A DNA stretch of 64,000 nucleotides from Lithospermum erythrorhizon (Eukaryota > Streptophyta > Magnoliopsida > Boraginales > Boraginaceae), in assembly GCA_019722365.1 (NCBI GenBank), contig JADFUC010000709.1, positions 1,302,001-1,366,000 of the forward strand, given 5' to 3'. Below the pieces are notes generated by a model. That model saw nothing but the letters and a program-made list of their open reading frames with translations. It did no database searches and was not told the origin of the DNA. Shown here in pieces: positions 24,287-37,653 of this stretch. Positions within the stretch are counted from its first letter, which is position 1. Every line of letters begins with the position of its first letter. The translations under genes and the position numbers were made by a program.

Positions 24287-26256
24287 TTTGTTTGATGGAA
24301 GGGTATTGAAATCTTTGCAAAAGATTGGAGTTTATATAGAGTTCGTGAAGATGCATGACTAGTAAAAAACATGAGGCATTATTGATTGTGAGCTTATCTT
24401 GATGACTTTGTTACGATAAACAATAATGCATGGTGGCTGAGAGTTTATGAAACGATTTTTCCACAGAGGTATAACGATTTCTAATGGCGTATTCTCTAGA
24501 TATAGATCCAAATATGTTGGAATAAAAATAAGAAGATATTATTGTGTACATCTTGTTTCTTGAAATGATGAGATTTTTTGTAATGGTGAAGTCAGCAGAA
24601 GGAGTAGGGAAAGGACCAGTTGAATGTGGGGTGACCTAAATTTAGATTAATTTTATTCATGTTATGAAACTATATATGACATATACATATTGGATGTGTG
24701 GTCACAATGATATAGATTATTTAATAAATGAATAGAGTATTAAGAATTCTTGAAAAAATTGGATGAAGTCGGGGAGAAGGACTCATCAGCATTCAGCTAC
24801 AGTGCTTGTGTGCCTAAGATAGGACAATGGACCCTGGAGTTGTGCAATAATTCAAATAACCAAGCAGGTGAATTAACCAGACATGGAGAAAATATTTCTA
24901 CCTCTTCGTTCTAATTTTGATAAGGATCGAATTAAAGGACCACTTGACACTTTGACATATACACCAATAATATGAAAGATGAAGCTTGTGTTATTACTAT
25001 TCACAGCATGAAAACTTTATATACAATTGTATATATTGACTATAAAACTAGAAATTGATAGAAATAATGATTACTTGATTGTTGCATCTAATTAATACAA
25101 TAATATATACGGTAGAATATTATAATAATTGAAACTTGATTTGCTATGATTCTTTATCCGATTTGCACTTGATTGTAGCCTCAATTGATCTCATCTAATT
25201 GAACTTGATTGACTATAATTCTTGATTTGATTTTTCACTTGATTTTAAGCTAAATTTGATACATCCTAATAAATTATGATGTATCATTGAATTATAAGCT
25301 CTTATGTTTAAATTTTCATGTGTAAGTAAAATATTTTCCTTAACTATTTCGTGGCTTTAATATAAATTTTTCTTTAAAAAATAACATTCATAACGACATA
25401 TACTTATTATTATCTTGTATAAAAAATATGAGAATACATCAAAAATACCGTTCGCGTTGAGGCATGTGAGAGGGAGTTTTCAGCATCTATTAGAGGTAAA
25501 ACAATTGAGCAAGCGATCAGTAGAGTAAACCACTTGTTTTTATGTAATGCTTGCAAAAGAAGCCGGAGCTTAAAATATTAATTTTTCTAGTGGTGCGTTA
25601 AACAAATAATGAAAGCAAAAATTTGTACAAGTAAATATTATGCAATATTTTAAATGCTTTTGAACAATATCAAATTAAAAATACAAAAATAATTATGAAA
25701 GAAGCCATTACTCGTGTATTTAACAAAAATAAAAAAATTTGATGGTGCATTTGCCAGGTCGTCTGCTTACGAATACTCTTATTGAGTTGTTGGTATAAAA
25801 AATGCATGCACCTTGATTATATGAAGATTATTATTTGTAATGATGGAGACATTAGTTAAATCTAGTTATATTCCCACTCAATCACAAAGAAAGTACAAAA
25901 AAATTCTAGCTCATGCTTATAATTTTATCGACTTCATAGAATTTGATTAAATGTAGCCAAATTTGAAGTTACTTTTGAGATCACTAACTTAACAATCAAA
26001 TCGATAATTGAATTATTAGAGTTTGAATTCTAATTCAAACTTCAAACATATGGAATAAGTCTTACTGTCCAAGTTTTTATAACGGTCACAAACTCGACTT
26101 GATGCTAGTTTCATAATTTCTTTTTTGCCTTAGGGTAAAAATAAAATAAATCTATCATTACAGTGGCGTCAATCTCACGCCAAAAAGCCCAAATCCTCCT
26201 CAGACACTAATCTCAACCTTAATCACACAATTCCATCGTCTTAATCTCTCACAAAA
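24287..26256. other. intergenic between chitinase relic and eIF2B beta
   Basis: AT-rich. Near 25450-25540 a short frame (ACEREFSASIRGKTIEQA) weakly recalls the hAT C-terminal ACERxFS motif, but it is too short to call. The last 120 bases before 26257 are C/A-rich (AATCCTCCTCAGACACTAATCTC) and probably the eIF2B beta leader. Confidence 0.4.
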
Positions 26257-28676
26257 ATGCCTGACGTAAATGCACTAGTCAACGATTTCGTAACCAACTT
26301 AAAGAAACGGTAAATTTATTTATTTAATTTCATAATAAATTATTGCTCATATAAATTTATTTAAGATTAATTTGTTCAACTTATTTAATTTTCTAATAAA
26401 TTATTTTTGGCAACAAATTCTTATAGATTATTTGATTTTTTTTTGAAATAATGTAATTTTAGTAAAATTGAGGGCTCAAAGTCAACGGCGAAGATAACGG
26501 CGGAGTTGTTAAGGACGTTTATTTCACACCAGAGGCTACCAAACACTAACCAAGCCGGTGCGCTTATCGAAGCCGTTAAAGTCGCTGGAGAACAGCTCAT
26601 TGCTGCTAACCCTGTTGGTAATGTGGCGTATGAATTATTGGGATACTTTATGTTTTTTAATGCTTTATGTGGTTCAAAATGATTGTCGTATTTTGAATTT
26701 TGGTGGTTGACTTTTTAGATTTTGAATGTATGTTTTGTGTATGGTGTCTAGTATTTGATGAAGGGTATGTCAAAGATTGTATTTTTAATGTAATGTACTA
26801 GTAAGATGGTAATTTTGATTTAGAAGTGAAGTTGTAATGTATCGATCAAAGGTTGCAAGTTGGTTAATTTTGGTAATTGCCGTAGTTGTGATAGTTTATA
26901 GGTTTTTTTAATTTTTTGTATATTTTGAACTTATGTTTTTTGTGTATGGTGTATAATATTTGGTGAAGGGTATATCAAAAGATTGTATTTTTAATGTAAT
27001 GTACTATTAATATGATAATTTTGATTTAGATTAAAGTTACGTGTCTCAATCAAGGCTGCAAAGTTGCTCAATTTTGGCCAATTATAATGACTGTGATTGT
27101 TTATGTTTTTCAAATTTTCAAATGTTTCAAAATGATTGTCCAGTTTTGAATTTTGATGGCTGACTTTTTAGATTTTGAAATTATTTTTTTCTGTATGGTG
27201 TATAATATTTGGTGATGAGTGTATCAAAAGATTGTATTTTTAATGTAATGTACTATTAAGATGATAATTTTCTATTTAAATTAAAGTTGTATGTATTGAT
27301 TAAGGCTGCAAAGTTTGTTAATTTTGACCATTGAAAATCAAACTAGAGAATCTTTTTGAGATGGAGGGAGTGTATTTTCTCGGCTAAGTTGTAGTTAAAT
27401 ATGTTTTAAAGTTGAATGGTAATGTTTAGTTGCTCTTTTGAGTCAAATTGTAATGCTAAAATATCTCGAGGGTTCTTTTGAAAACCCGCTGTCGTGGCCA
27501 GAATGCAATTTGTTCTGTGATATTTTAGTACGCTTAGTGGAGTTTTTCTAATTGTTTTGATTTTGAGTAAAAATGGGTTGTGCTAATTCATATTTGAGGT
27601 AGGAGTTGATAAAAGGGTGGGTAAACACATTTTGAAATGGGGTTGAAGAAATTCAATGTGTTGTCCTGTTCCTCATATAATTTGAGAAAAGTCTAATATG
27701 TTTCTATCTTCAGAGTCTAAATTCAGTTTGGAGATTACTCTCTTTGCTCTTTTGAATGATATTCATTTCGAGTTGTTTTCCTAATGTTTGCTGCGTTTAC
27801 TTGGCAGAGCTTGCTGTTGGTAACATTGTGAGGCGCGTTCTTCATATTATCAGAGAAGAGGATGTTTCGCTCACTTCGGCTGCTATTGGTGGAATGAGCT
27901 TAGCTGCAGGAAGTGATGACGAAGATAATTGGGATAATGAAGATCACGCAGAGTTATCTGCTGCTTCTGTCGCTGCTGCTGCTGCTAGAAGCAGTCTAAG
28001 GCCACCTTCCTTGCAAAGCCTCCTTGAGGATGTACCTCACTTGACAGCTGCACCTCACACATCTTCTTCTGGCGGGGATTCTGAGAGTAAAAGCAGATGT
28101 AAGTTCTTCTTTTGTTTTTCAAAGTTTAGTTTGGGTAGTCTTTTTCATACTGAGATGCGGGTGGTTTATTTGTTGTTTAATTCATATATTTTTTGTGCTC
28201 GACAGCTTCCAATATTAAAATCATTGCTCCTTGGAATGATTTTTTTTTTATTTAAAAAAATTATACTCAATGCTTGTTTTCTTTTCAGCTGCTGACAAAA
28301 GTTCTAGAATTCGGAAGCTAAAGCATAATGTTATTGAGGCAGTTAATGAACTTATTCTGGATATTACCACATGCCATGAACAAATTGCTGAACAGGCTGT
28401 TGAGCTAATCCATCAAAAGTACTCTCTTTGCTTCTTGTATCTACCTACCTTTTCCATCCGATATGTCAAATTTGAAATCTTTTTTTGGGACACATGAGTC
28501 CACTTTTTCCAAATATATCTGATTCAGTCCTATATGCTACAGCCATTGTCATACTTGCATTTGAGAACTTGCAGTTTATGTGGATTTGGATTTTATTGTA
28601 GGCGTTGAAGTTGTTTCTTATATGCCTGGTAGAATGATTTTCTTTATAATTGTAGTGTCTATTATTTTCTATTTCT

Positions 28677-28737
<61 letters not shown>

Positions 28738-30252
28738 CTGCCGATCCTTTACAAGTGCTGTGCCATTATACACTTTTGAAGGTGACTTAATTATTAAAAC
28801 ATTTGTCTCTCCTGCTTGATATCTACTACAATTCTAACAACTTATTATATTCTTAGTAGTAACTTATTATGACATTTGTCTTTCGGTACCATGGCAGTGA
28901 GGTGATATTGACATTAGGCAGTTCACAGACAGTGTTAGAGTTCCTCTGTGCTGCGAAGGAGAAGAAAAGATCATTTCGAGTTTTCGTTGCTGAAGGTGCT
29001 CCCAGGTTAGTTGACTGGCCAGTCATTCTGTCAATAGGAAGTAAAACTTTTGGTTCTTATGATCTTAGCTCTCTAGTTCCACCTACAATTTTGTTTCCCA
29101 ATAGGTACCAAGGACATGAACTTGCGAAAGAGTTGGTTGCGAGGGGATTGCAAACAACAGTAATTACTGATTCTGCAGTTTTTGCAATGATTTCCAGGGT
29201 CAATATGGTACAGCAGCACTTCAGTACATTTATTTCCTTCTTGTTCAATTTAGATGTTCATTTCTTATATTTTCTAAGATCTGTTTCCTAATCCTCCTTA
29301 ACGAAGGTTATTGTCGGTGCTCATGTTGTCATGGCCAATGGTGGTGTTGTCGCTCCTGTGGGGATGAACATGGTGGCATTAGCTGCACAAAGACATGCTG
29401 TCCCTTTTGTTGTGCTTGCAGGGATTCACAAGGTCATCTACGCTGACTTATGTGTGGGCATTAGAAGTTATCTGTGAAAACTTGATATTATGAGTTAAAT
29501 TATTCAATCGCGCCTATTATTGTATTCATTTCTGATTCTATCAAATCATTAGAGATAGGTCTACGTTATGTAAGTTGTATAAATTCTACCCACAATATCT
29601 GAATAACTGTTCTTTCTTATTTAAAGCAGATAAGTTTATGTAATTGATATATTGAGACTGACTAGTACTGTTATACTTCACAGCTTTGTCCACTTTATCC
29701 TCACAATCCAGAGATATTGCTTAATGAATTAAGATCTCCATCTGAGCTACTGGATTTTGGGGAGTTTTCAGATTGCCTCGATTTTGGAAGTGGTGCTGGC
29801 TCGCCTCTTCTTCATGTTGTCAATCCCACTTTCGATTATGTTCCTCCAACTCTTGTCAGTTTATTTATCACTGACACGTAAGTTTATCTCTATCTTTATA
29901 TTGCTGAGACTATATAGGTTTCCGACTTTAGACTGCCCTTGATTTCACATTGGTGTCTGCGTGTTTATACTTTTCTTGTGGTTTTACAATTTTTTTTTTT
30001 AATTTTTTTTTTTAGTATATGGTTTCACACATTTGGTGTCCTGCATTATGAGAAGAGTTTCAGATTAACATTACTATACATAGTGACATATAACATAAAT
30101 ATTCCCTCATATGTGATTCCTACATATCTCATGGCTCCTCTTTACTCGATTGACTTTGTAGGGGAGGGCATAACCCTTCATACATGTATCGACTCATCGC
30201 TGACTACTATTCTGCTGATGATCTGGAGGTACGACCAAGATCAACCTCCTAA
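26257..30252 (+). CDS. translation initiation factor eIF2B subunit beta
   Basis: Regulatory subunit of the cytosolic eIF2B complex, which exchanges GDP for GTP on eIF2. Nine exons: 26257-26309, 26463-26617, 27808-28098, 28289-28418, 28898-29005, 29105-29207, 29307-29432, 29684-29877, 30162-30252. All junctions are GT/AG and keep frame, giving 416 residues, close to the usual length. The C-terminal Rossmann-like IF-2B domain is clear: ILTLGSSQTVLEFL, FRVFVAEGAPR, GLQTTVITDSAVFAMISRVN, VIVGAHVVMANGGVV, HAVPFVVLAG and LFITDTGGHNPSYMYRL in order. The N-terminal part has the helical TAELLRTFISHQR region and an acidic, plant-typical insert (GSDDEDNWDNEDHAE). Intron 2 holds a three-copy tandem repeat and intron 4 a long (TA)n run. 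No lesion is visible. Confidence 0.93.
26670..27345. repeat. three tandem ~210-bp units in eIF2B beta intron 2
   Basis: The phrase GTATGGTGT...TATTTG.TGA.G...TCAAA.GATTGTATTTTTAATGTAATGTACTA occurs three times (near 26737, 26945 and 27196), each followed by AAGTT and CAAGGxTGCAA. Outer copies also share CAAAATGATTGTC...TTTTGAATTTTG upstream. A GATGGAGGGAGTGTAT word at 27360 resembles a MITE end, so the block may be MITE-derived. Confidence 0.75.
28680..28736. repeat. (TA)n microsatellite in eIF2B beta intron 4
   Basis: About 28 uninterrupted TA dinucleotides. The frame 28580-28819 running through it is not a gene. Confidence 0.95.
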
Positions 30253-31870
30253 TGGTCAATTGCTTCCTCCCTCATTACATGTTGGGTAAGCCTTATCCCT
30301 GAAAATTAGCTTAAAAATGTTATCTTACATGGAAGTCATGATGTTTATCATTAATGTATGTGCCCTACAGTGAGATTTTGTTGGCAATTGAGTTCAATTT
30401 AGGGTAGAATACCTTAAATACCACTAAACTATTGCTCTATGAACACATGTACCATGAAACCATTGTAGCGGATGAATCTACCACCAAACTTTTTTTACAA
30501 CCCAAATAAGAATACTATACAATTCTATTAAAATTCGGACTGAAATTGACCGTGCTGGTCATTTGGTATTTTGGGCATTTTGCTAAATATGCGCTATATT
30601 TGTCCACACAACCATATAATATTTGTCCTCATAACTATAAAGAAAATTACATCTTGTATGGTAGTTATACTTTGGTATGTACATGTAAACATTCAAGTGG
30701 CCTTGAAACTAGTAAATTTTAAGTTACTACCATGACTTATTTCTACCAGAAGCCCTTGGGCTGCGGAAACAAATTGATTTACCTGAGTTATTGTCTTTAG
30801 GCTGAACCACACCAGAGAGTTTTCACTTAATTATTTACATGTTAGCTCTCGAGCTAATTATGGATATTTTAGTTGTATTGAAGTAACAAGGAACTTGTTT
30901 GATGCAGCCCAATGGTATGGCCGAGCAGCCTTTACACTTACAAGTTACAGTTACGACTAGTAGTGTTTTGGTGCCCGAGAAGTTAACACAAATTTAATGG
31001 AAAACGCAAGACACTGCACCCTCATTTTTAGTATAAATGGAGTCTGTGGGGGCATGAGAGAAGTCTTCAATGAAGAATTGTCGGATCCATATGTACTCAT
31101 CTTCAATTTATCTTTTAACCGAACAGAAGAGTGATGGAAGAAGGAGAAAATATCTGTAATTTGCCAAACTGACTTTGTGTATTGGGTTTTGTTGGAGTTG
31201 TACTAGCATTGAGAGAATTATTAGCCATGGGAGATATCAAAATCTGTCCATCCTGAATCTTTTCTAATACATGTTTGTTCCGTCACCGTTAATGGTAGGA
31301 TTACTTGGTGTTCGAAACAAGAATATTCAATCAAAACAAGAAAAATACAAAGTTTTAGCCTATATGTTACATTAGTTGCTTGTGAAAGCACCATTTTATT
31401 ATTATTATTATTCTACAATGCTAAGTTCTTTAGGACTTGAAAACTTGTTGAATCAGTTAAAATTTTAGGTACACAAGAGATTGCATTTTATTTTCCAAAA
31501 AAACTAATATGCAGTTTCTAGTTATTTGAAAATCCGATATTAGTTATTTCTTCACTTCAATGTATATCTTGTTTCAATCGTCGATGCTATTTAGTGTCAT
31601 AATCAAATCTCTTAAAAGTAAGTATAAACACAGAAGAAAAGGCTGTGGTACTCTTGGAATATATTCCATTCATTTTTAATTGTGCCAGAGAAAAAAAGTA
31701 AGGTTGTACTAAGCATGCAATGTGAGCCAATTTTATGTTCAACTATGATTAATAAGTGAACATATATATAAGACTTTACTATACTAGAAGACATATGCAT
31801 GAACTTTTGGCTCTTGTAATATCAACCCAATCTATAAACCTCCTAAATTCAGGTGTCTACTGAGGAAAAC
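30253..31870. other. 3' region of eIF2B beta and upstream region of the HSF-like gene
   Basis: No further gene was recognised. A mixed-composition stretch at 30400-31230 may include the eIF2B beta 3' UTR or an unrelated relic. An AG at 31851-31852 (ATTCAG) directly precedes an open stretch (GTGTCTACTGAGGAAAAC) in frame with the HSF-like ATG, so an upstream non-coding or coding exon for that gene is possible. Confidence 0.4.
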
Positions 31871-33231
31871 ATGTCACTTGATGGCGGTAGTGCTGGCTCC
31901 GACGCCTATGTTTGTGGTGGCAGATGTAATGGTGGTGGTGGTGGTGGCGGAGAGTCGTCATTCATGGCAAAACCACCAGCTCCCTTTGTGTTGAAGACAT
32001 ATCACATGGTGGATGATCCAACGACGAACGATATCATCTCCTGGGATTCCACTGGAACCAGCTTCATTGTATGGCAGCCTCTGGTCTTTGCAGCTGAAAT
32101 TATGCGAAATTACTTCAGGCACAACAACTTCTCAAGCTTTGTTACACAACTCTCCACCTATGTAAGCACCAATATTTTTATGAGTTATGTGACCTTCTTG
32201 CATGGGTTGTGTATTATTAATCAAGTAGTGAACTAAAATAACAGACCCTCATAGAAATTTATATTTCCAAGTTAAAATCCAACTTGGAATATTACAACAT
32301 CGTAGAATTCATGCCAACATGTTAAATAGTTTAGTATTAAAATTTAGTGGAAAGTTAAATTTATAGGAAAAATATAAACTAGATTATTTAAATAGGAACA
32401 CAACTTGATTGACAATATTAAATGAATTGCAACTGATGATCATATGTTTCAGTAGTAGATTTGATATATTCATCATCATGTATGAGAATACAAATATATG
32501 AGAAAGCATTAAAATCCCTTTAGGCTTTAGTTGTAATTTGAATTTGCAGCTTATCATCATGTGTTATTGATATAATCAATATTATTACCAATCAACTTCA
32601 TAGAAGTTTGTCTTTCTTTGTTGTATTGGTGAAAAAGAGCTTCAGCAAAATCAGTTGGGACAGATGGGAGTTTCAGAATGTGTATTTCCAGAGAGGCAAT
32701 AAGAGTTCATTGAGAAATGTCAAAAGAAAAACATATGGTAAACAAGACATTCGTCAGCAACAACAAGCTACATCTCCAACTGAGGCCGCCACTGGTGAAA
32801 TTTCCATGGCAACAAATGGATTCTTGGATCAAGAAATCAAGAACTTGAGAGATGAGCACACTTTGTTGAACAAGGAGTTGATAATGCTGAAGAACCAAAT
32901 CGAAGAATTGGTGAAGGAGTTAGAGATGATCAAGAAAGAATCAGAAAGTTGCAAAAGAAGCCAAGAAAAATTGGACATGTTTGTGAAACAAGTGTTACTT
33001 AAAGATGGAATTGGAGATATGACAAAGGGAAAATGTTCAGGTCTCAAAAATGTGAATGCCTATATGAAATTGCAAAAAATGTTGATGATGGATGATGGGG
33101 TTATCAATTCTTCTGAAATTGTGGGTGAAGGAGAAACATTGATTCATCAGCCAAGCAATGCCATAGACATGAAAGATCTCATTGAAGGTCCTGCTGATTG
33201 GGTTCATTATGCAAAAATGCTCGGCTCCTAG
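31871..33231 (+). CDS. heat-shock transcription factor-like protein, class A type, with altered recognition helix
   Basis: Two exons, 31871-32161 and 32638-33231, joined in phase 0 at the intron position conserved in plant HSF DNA-binding domains; 294 residues. A Gly run (about 20-27) precedes the winged-helix domain: PPAPFVLKTYHMVDDP, SWDSTGTSFIVWQP, FRHNNFSSFVTQLSTY, then SFSKISWDRWEF. In ordinary HSFs the recognition helix reads FVRQLNTYGFRK. Here Arg is Thr92, Asn is Ser95, Gly is Ser98 and Arg is Ser100. A heptad-rich oligomerisation region (about 161-217) follows, with the longer spacing of class A. A basic patch (RNVKRK, 123-128) could be a nuclear signal. The C-terminus (ADWVHYAKMLGS) faintly recalls HSFA2/A6 tails; no clear AHA motif is seen. 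The open frame is intact, so it may be a functional factor with changed or lost heat-shock-element binding. The first ATG after the open GTG stretch was chosen as start. Confidence 0.8.
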
Positions 33232-33742
33232 ATTAATTATCTATATAGGTACGAAATAGTAACATTTTAGGCAATGGTAGATAATTATAGATTGCAAAAA
33301 TGGAAATTTGTTGTTACCAAGAATCGTATTTGTTGCTCGTCTGTGCTTACTTAAAAGGCAAATGTATTTGCTGGTCGTCTGTGATAACTTATTAGTAGTT
33401 AAAGACAAATGTGTTCACCTCTCTATATATATACTACCTCCATGTTGTTATTTCTAATGAAAGCCATGATGTTCTATCTACATCTTAAGTGCGGCTTCAG
33501 TTTATTTTTCTGTTGAAATTCGTTCACTGGATATAGAAGAGTAAATGGTATGAAGGCATTACATGATCAGGACCAAATAGATTGAAACCATCAGCAGAAA
33601 ATTCTATGTAGCATTAACATAGAGTAAATATAAATAAAATATTATTGAAAACAAATCACATGCATTTCATAATTCAATCCGAAACATCGAATAAAGATAT
33701 GAAAAATTTATAGAGTTAACAAACTGCATTAAATAGAATGAA
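33232..33742. other. convergent 3' ends of HSF-like and annexin D4-like genes
   Basis: 511 bases between two stop codons facing each other. It probably holds both 3' UTRs. No other feature seen. Confidence 0.5.
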
Positions 33743-35871
33743 TCAATCTGATGTTGAGGCAACAGTGAGCAGAAACTCCTTGTAGTTTCCATTTGCAACT
33801 TCTTCTAGTTTTTGTGGCAAAGGAATTCCATGTTTCTTTAGATATTCTTCCTTGATTTGCTTCATGTCAACATCTGCTCGTGTAATTATTATTCTTGTCA
33901 CTGAATCTCTTGCAGCTTCACTCAGATCTGTTCTCAATGATGCATGGAGAACCTAATGATAAAAGAATAATATATTATTCATAGTATAGGTAACTTTATT
34001 ATTAGTTCTGTTTTTTCTACTAAGAACATTACTACTTTTACACGTTGTTCAATTTTTGTTAAGAATTGGTGAATGTTCATAATGAAACCAATTGACAATG
34101 ATGAAGAAAGACCAACACGTTATTAATACACACAACTAATCGAAGTTATTAATACACACAACTAATCGAAGAAGGTATTAATCTACCAATGTGAGACTGG
34201 ATTTTAATAATTTTAGATATTCGTTTAAAGAAGAAACATAAATACTGGACAAAAATTTAGATTATCACCTGACTAAAGTATGCTGGAGGGGAGACAAGGC
34301 ATTGGACTACCTGCTTCATAGTCATCTCACCAACGAGATCCTGTGGAAAATGGCATTCATTCATAGTCAATCCTTCAAATTAAATTGCAATTTAGGTATA
34401 TATATAGCATTCAATTAGATAAAATTATTATTTGTCATGTTATTGTTAAAAAAACCAATATTTTACCTCATCAAGAAACTTGCCACTTATTCCCTTGTAG
34501 TGCTTGTAGATGGCCTGGAGATGAAGTTTGCTCCTGGTTGATAGTAAAAACACAACCTCGTCATCTTCAATTGGCTTCTTCTTAGCACCATTTTTAACCG
34601 CACTGTAAATGATCTTCGCCTCAGATTTTGCAGTTTCTTGATGAACATTTGGGCCTTCATAGCGGTATGCACTCACAAGAGCAATCAGAAGCTGTTCAAT
34701 ACAGGATTATTAAGTAGAAACACATACGATAAGTCATTTCCATTTTCCAGAATGTGACATTTTCCCACTTGGATGTTCTGCATCAGTTGGTGACATAGTA
34801 GTTGATGATATACCACTAAAAAGTTTACACATGTACAATTTATTTTTAGTTCAAAATAACCAATCACCCATTTAAAGGCAAGGAACGAACGATTATATAT
34901 CATGTGACACCAATGTTAGCATTTGCAACGATACCACGCACGAGAGATGAATATTTACTGTGAAATAATTAACATGATTGTTATCAATTAAAGTATTTTA
35001 CCTTTCGTTCACTGGCCTGGATACAATAAGTGGTTATATCTTCCTCAATAGAGCGCTCAAATAAGGAGTGATAGGCTTTTCTTGCTCCCAACAAGTCTTC
35101 TGATGACCTCGTACAAGCTGTCTCAATAAGCATATCAAATCTTGGTCCACTTCTCAATGCTTCATGGTATATACGAGCATCTCTTTCCCAAGGATGCATG
35201 GTCCATGCCACTATGGCATCCTATTTTTTTGAATTTCAACAACTAAATCATGATTAACTATCACAGTATTAATAATCTAATTGACAATCAAAATGATGGA
35301 AGAAGATCATCATCATCTTATTTGTGTTCATTTCCATGTTAATATGCTCAATTGATTGTGTAACATGTATTACAAAAATCTAATATTATTGTGATAAGAC
35401 TGTCACCTTCATAATGTATAATTTTCTAAATAATGCCAAAAGAGGGGTAGTTGGATTATCTTTTCCCAACTAGAGTGATAATAAATTTTCATTTGTTCTC
35501 ATGATTAACGAATGTAATATGTCTGTAATAAATGGTATATATACCTTAAAGCGCAAGAATTCTTGGCGAAGTTGTAAGACATAGCCCTCAAGCCATCTCT
35601 CAAATTGTTGATCTTCTTCTTTGAAGAATTGAGGAGTCCCTTTCCTGAAAGCTTGCCTCTTCTCCTGGTTCCATTTCCCAAGTATTGTCACCAACGATTT
35701 CTCATCAACACCAAGTCCTACAACAATCAAGAAAATTCGATATTAAGGTCACGTTTAAAAACAGACTTTTTTGCATTTTTATTCAACAAACTTGTAAAAA
35801 TGGTGATCATAAGAGTTCAAGAAAGGACCTGAAAATGCTTTGGTGAGAGCTTTGAACTCGTCGACTGCCAT
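33743..35871 (-). CDS. annexin, D4-like
   Basis: Calcium- and phospholipid-binding protein of the cytosol and membranes. Six exons on the minus strand: 35871-35829, 35717-35545, 35220-35002, 34691-34467, 34340-34269, 33952-33743; every junction keeps frame and the protein is 313 residues, the normal annexin size. Start MAVDEFKALTKAFSG leads into repeat 1 (GLGVDEKSLVTILGKW). Repeat 2 has HPWERDARIYHEAL and CTRSSEDLLGARKAYHSLF, repeat 3 LVSAYRYEGPNV and LLSTRSKLHLQAIYKHYKG, repeat 4 VTRIIITRADVDMKQIKEEY ending FLLTVASTSD. The canonical type-II calcium loop GxGT(D/E) is absent in repeats 1 and 4 (GLGVDE in repeat 1), as in annexin D4, so calcium binding may be weak. It lies head-to-head, 3.5 kb away, with the broken annexin at 39406. 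No lesions are seen. Confidence 0.9.
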
Positions 35872-37481
35872 AACTTTTTCCTAATAGAAAAGTTATTTTG
35901 TGTTACAAAAAGTTTAGAGCAATGTGATTTCCCTGGACATAGATGAGCATGTCATATTTATATCCAACTATAAGGGTGTTTTAGTAAATTCCAGCTTCAT
36001 TAAAGCATGGATTGACTATGAAATGACTTTAATAGGCTAAAATCCTAAATTTCATATAGGTCCCTGGTCAGTTCAGGTGCTAATAGATTTTAATTGCAGC
36101 ATAAGACTAGTGTTCAACGCTTGCATAATTGAATGTTTATATAAATATGCATAACGTGAGCAATAATGGCAATTAAAATTTTCATAAGGAAGTTCAACGC
36201 CAGAAGACCAACTAGTACTAGGATCATTTATTCATTTACATGTAGTTAAATGTATGCACTTGAGTTTTTCTTTTAAAATTAAATTCTTGTTTAATTCATT
36301 GCATATTTACATTCCTAGTAAAATGTGCGTTCCACGTAAATATTTATACTTGAAATATTTAAACTTAGATAATAAATAAGTAATTAACTATTTACGTAAA
36401 TTTATAAATTATGCTTTTGATTTATATTATAACTCATTTTGTTCATAGTTATATGACTAATTTAATTTTTTAACGATATAATTTTAATAATAGATTTTAA
36501 AAAGTTTATCATACTGCTCTTCATTTTCGCTTAATGTTAACGCACGTTATGTTATTTTATTTATTGTTGTAACATATTTTTCACTTTAATAAAAAAATAC
36601 ACCTTATATTATTTTATTTATTGTTAGAAAATATCATTTCTCAATTGATTAGTAGTATAAATTATTCATAGTTCTACTATTCAATATTATTTTATGTATT
36701 CATTCTAACATATTTTAATTGATGATTGACTCAATAATATAATATTTGCATAAAACTGAATAATATCAAGATATTTTTATAAAATTCTCTCAATTTTAAC
36801 CACGCAAAATAACCAAAGAGGCCACACATTAGATGTCCTTCTTTGAATGTGAAATACTCCAAATGAATATGGAATAAAGATGAGATATCTTTTTTAAAAA
36901 CTGTATCTTGTGCAATAATTTTTTTAATAAAAAGTTAAACCTCAATAGTATATATGTGATTAATATTACTTGGAGTCCCATTTAGGAGCTTATATACTTA
37001 GTAAGCTTACTTTCACCTTAATTCAAATATACATGTAACTACTTCCTCATAAACATTGCATGCAATCTATGTTAGTTAATGAAAGAAACGTGAAATCTTA
37101 AATGCCATCTGTTTTATATGAAGCATACGATCAAATATCTTACTTGTATTTATTTATCCAACGGTGTAACTGTAAGCTTGTTGCTTACAATATATGTGTA
37201 AGTTCCTAAGATGAGACTCTATTACTTGATATGGATACTTTTAAAATTTTTATATAAATAACAACTTTAATATAAAAGATCACAAGAAGTCATTTAAATA
37301 GAAGATGATGGTACATCGAATGTTCATCAATAAAGTAGATTATATACCTATCATATACATATTCATGCATGTATTTTTTAGACCATAATGTCGATGAATT
37401 GTATTTCATATAGAGTAAAAACTAATATAAGTATTATTATGACAATATACTCTAATTTAGTTTACTAATTACTAACCAATA

Positions 37482-37653
37482 CTCCCTCTAATTTTTTTAG
37501 TTCTCGTTTTAGATATTTTCACATGGATTAAGAAAAAAAATAGTCAAAAGTGTATTGAAAATATAGAATGAGAATCAATTGAAATAATATCAATTGAAAA
37601 TAATAAAAATGCTATTTATTATGCTAAAACGTCAACTAAAAAAACGAAGGGAG
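37482..37653. mobile_element. Stowaway MITE, 172 bp
   Basis: The left end CTCCCTCTAATTTTTTTAGT and the right end in reverse (CTCCCTTCGTTTTTTTAGTT) form long inverted repeats, and TA flanks both sides (37480-37481, 37654-37655). Non-coding. Confidence 0.8.

Noticed and set aside
25440..25570. hAT C-terminal fragment (ACEREFSASIRGKTIEQA)
   Set aside because: Only a few residues resemble the family and no flanking transposase sequence was recognisable.
28580..28819. 79-codon frame in eIF2B beta intron 4
   Set aside because: It runs through the (TA)n microsatellite and lies between well-supported exons.
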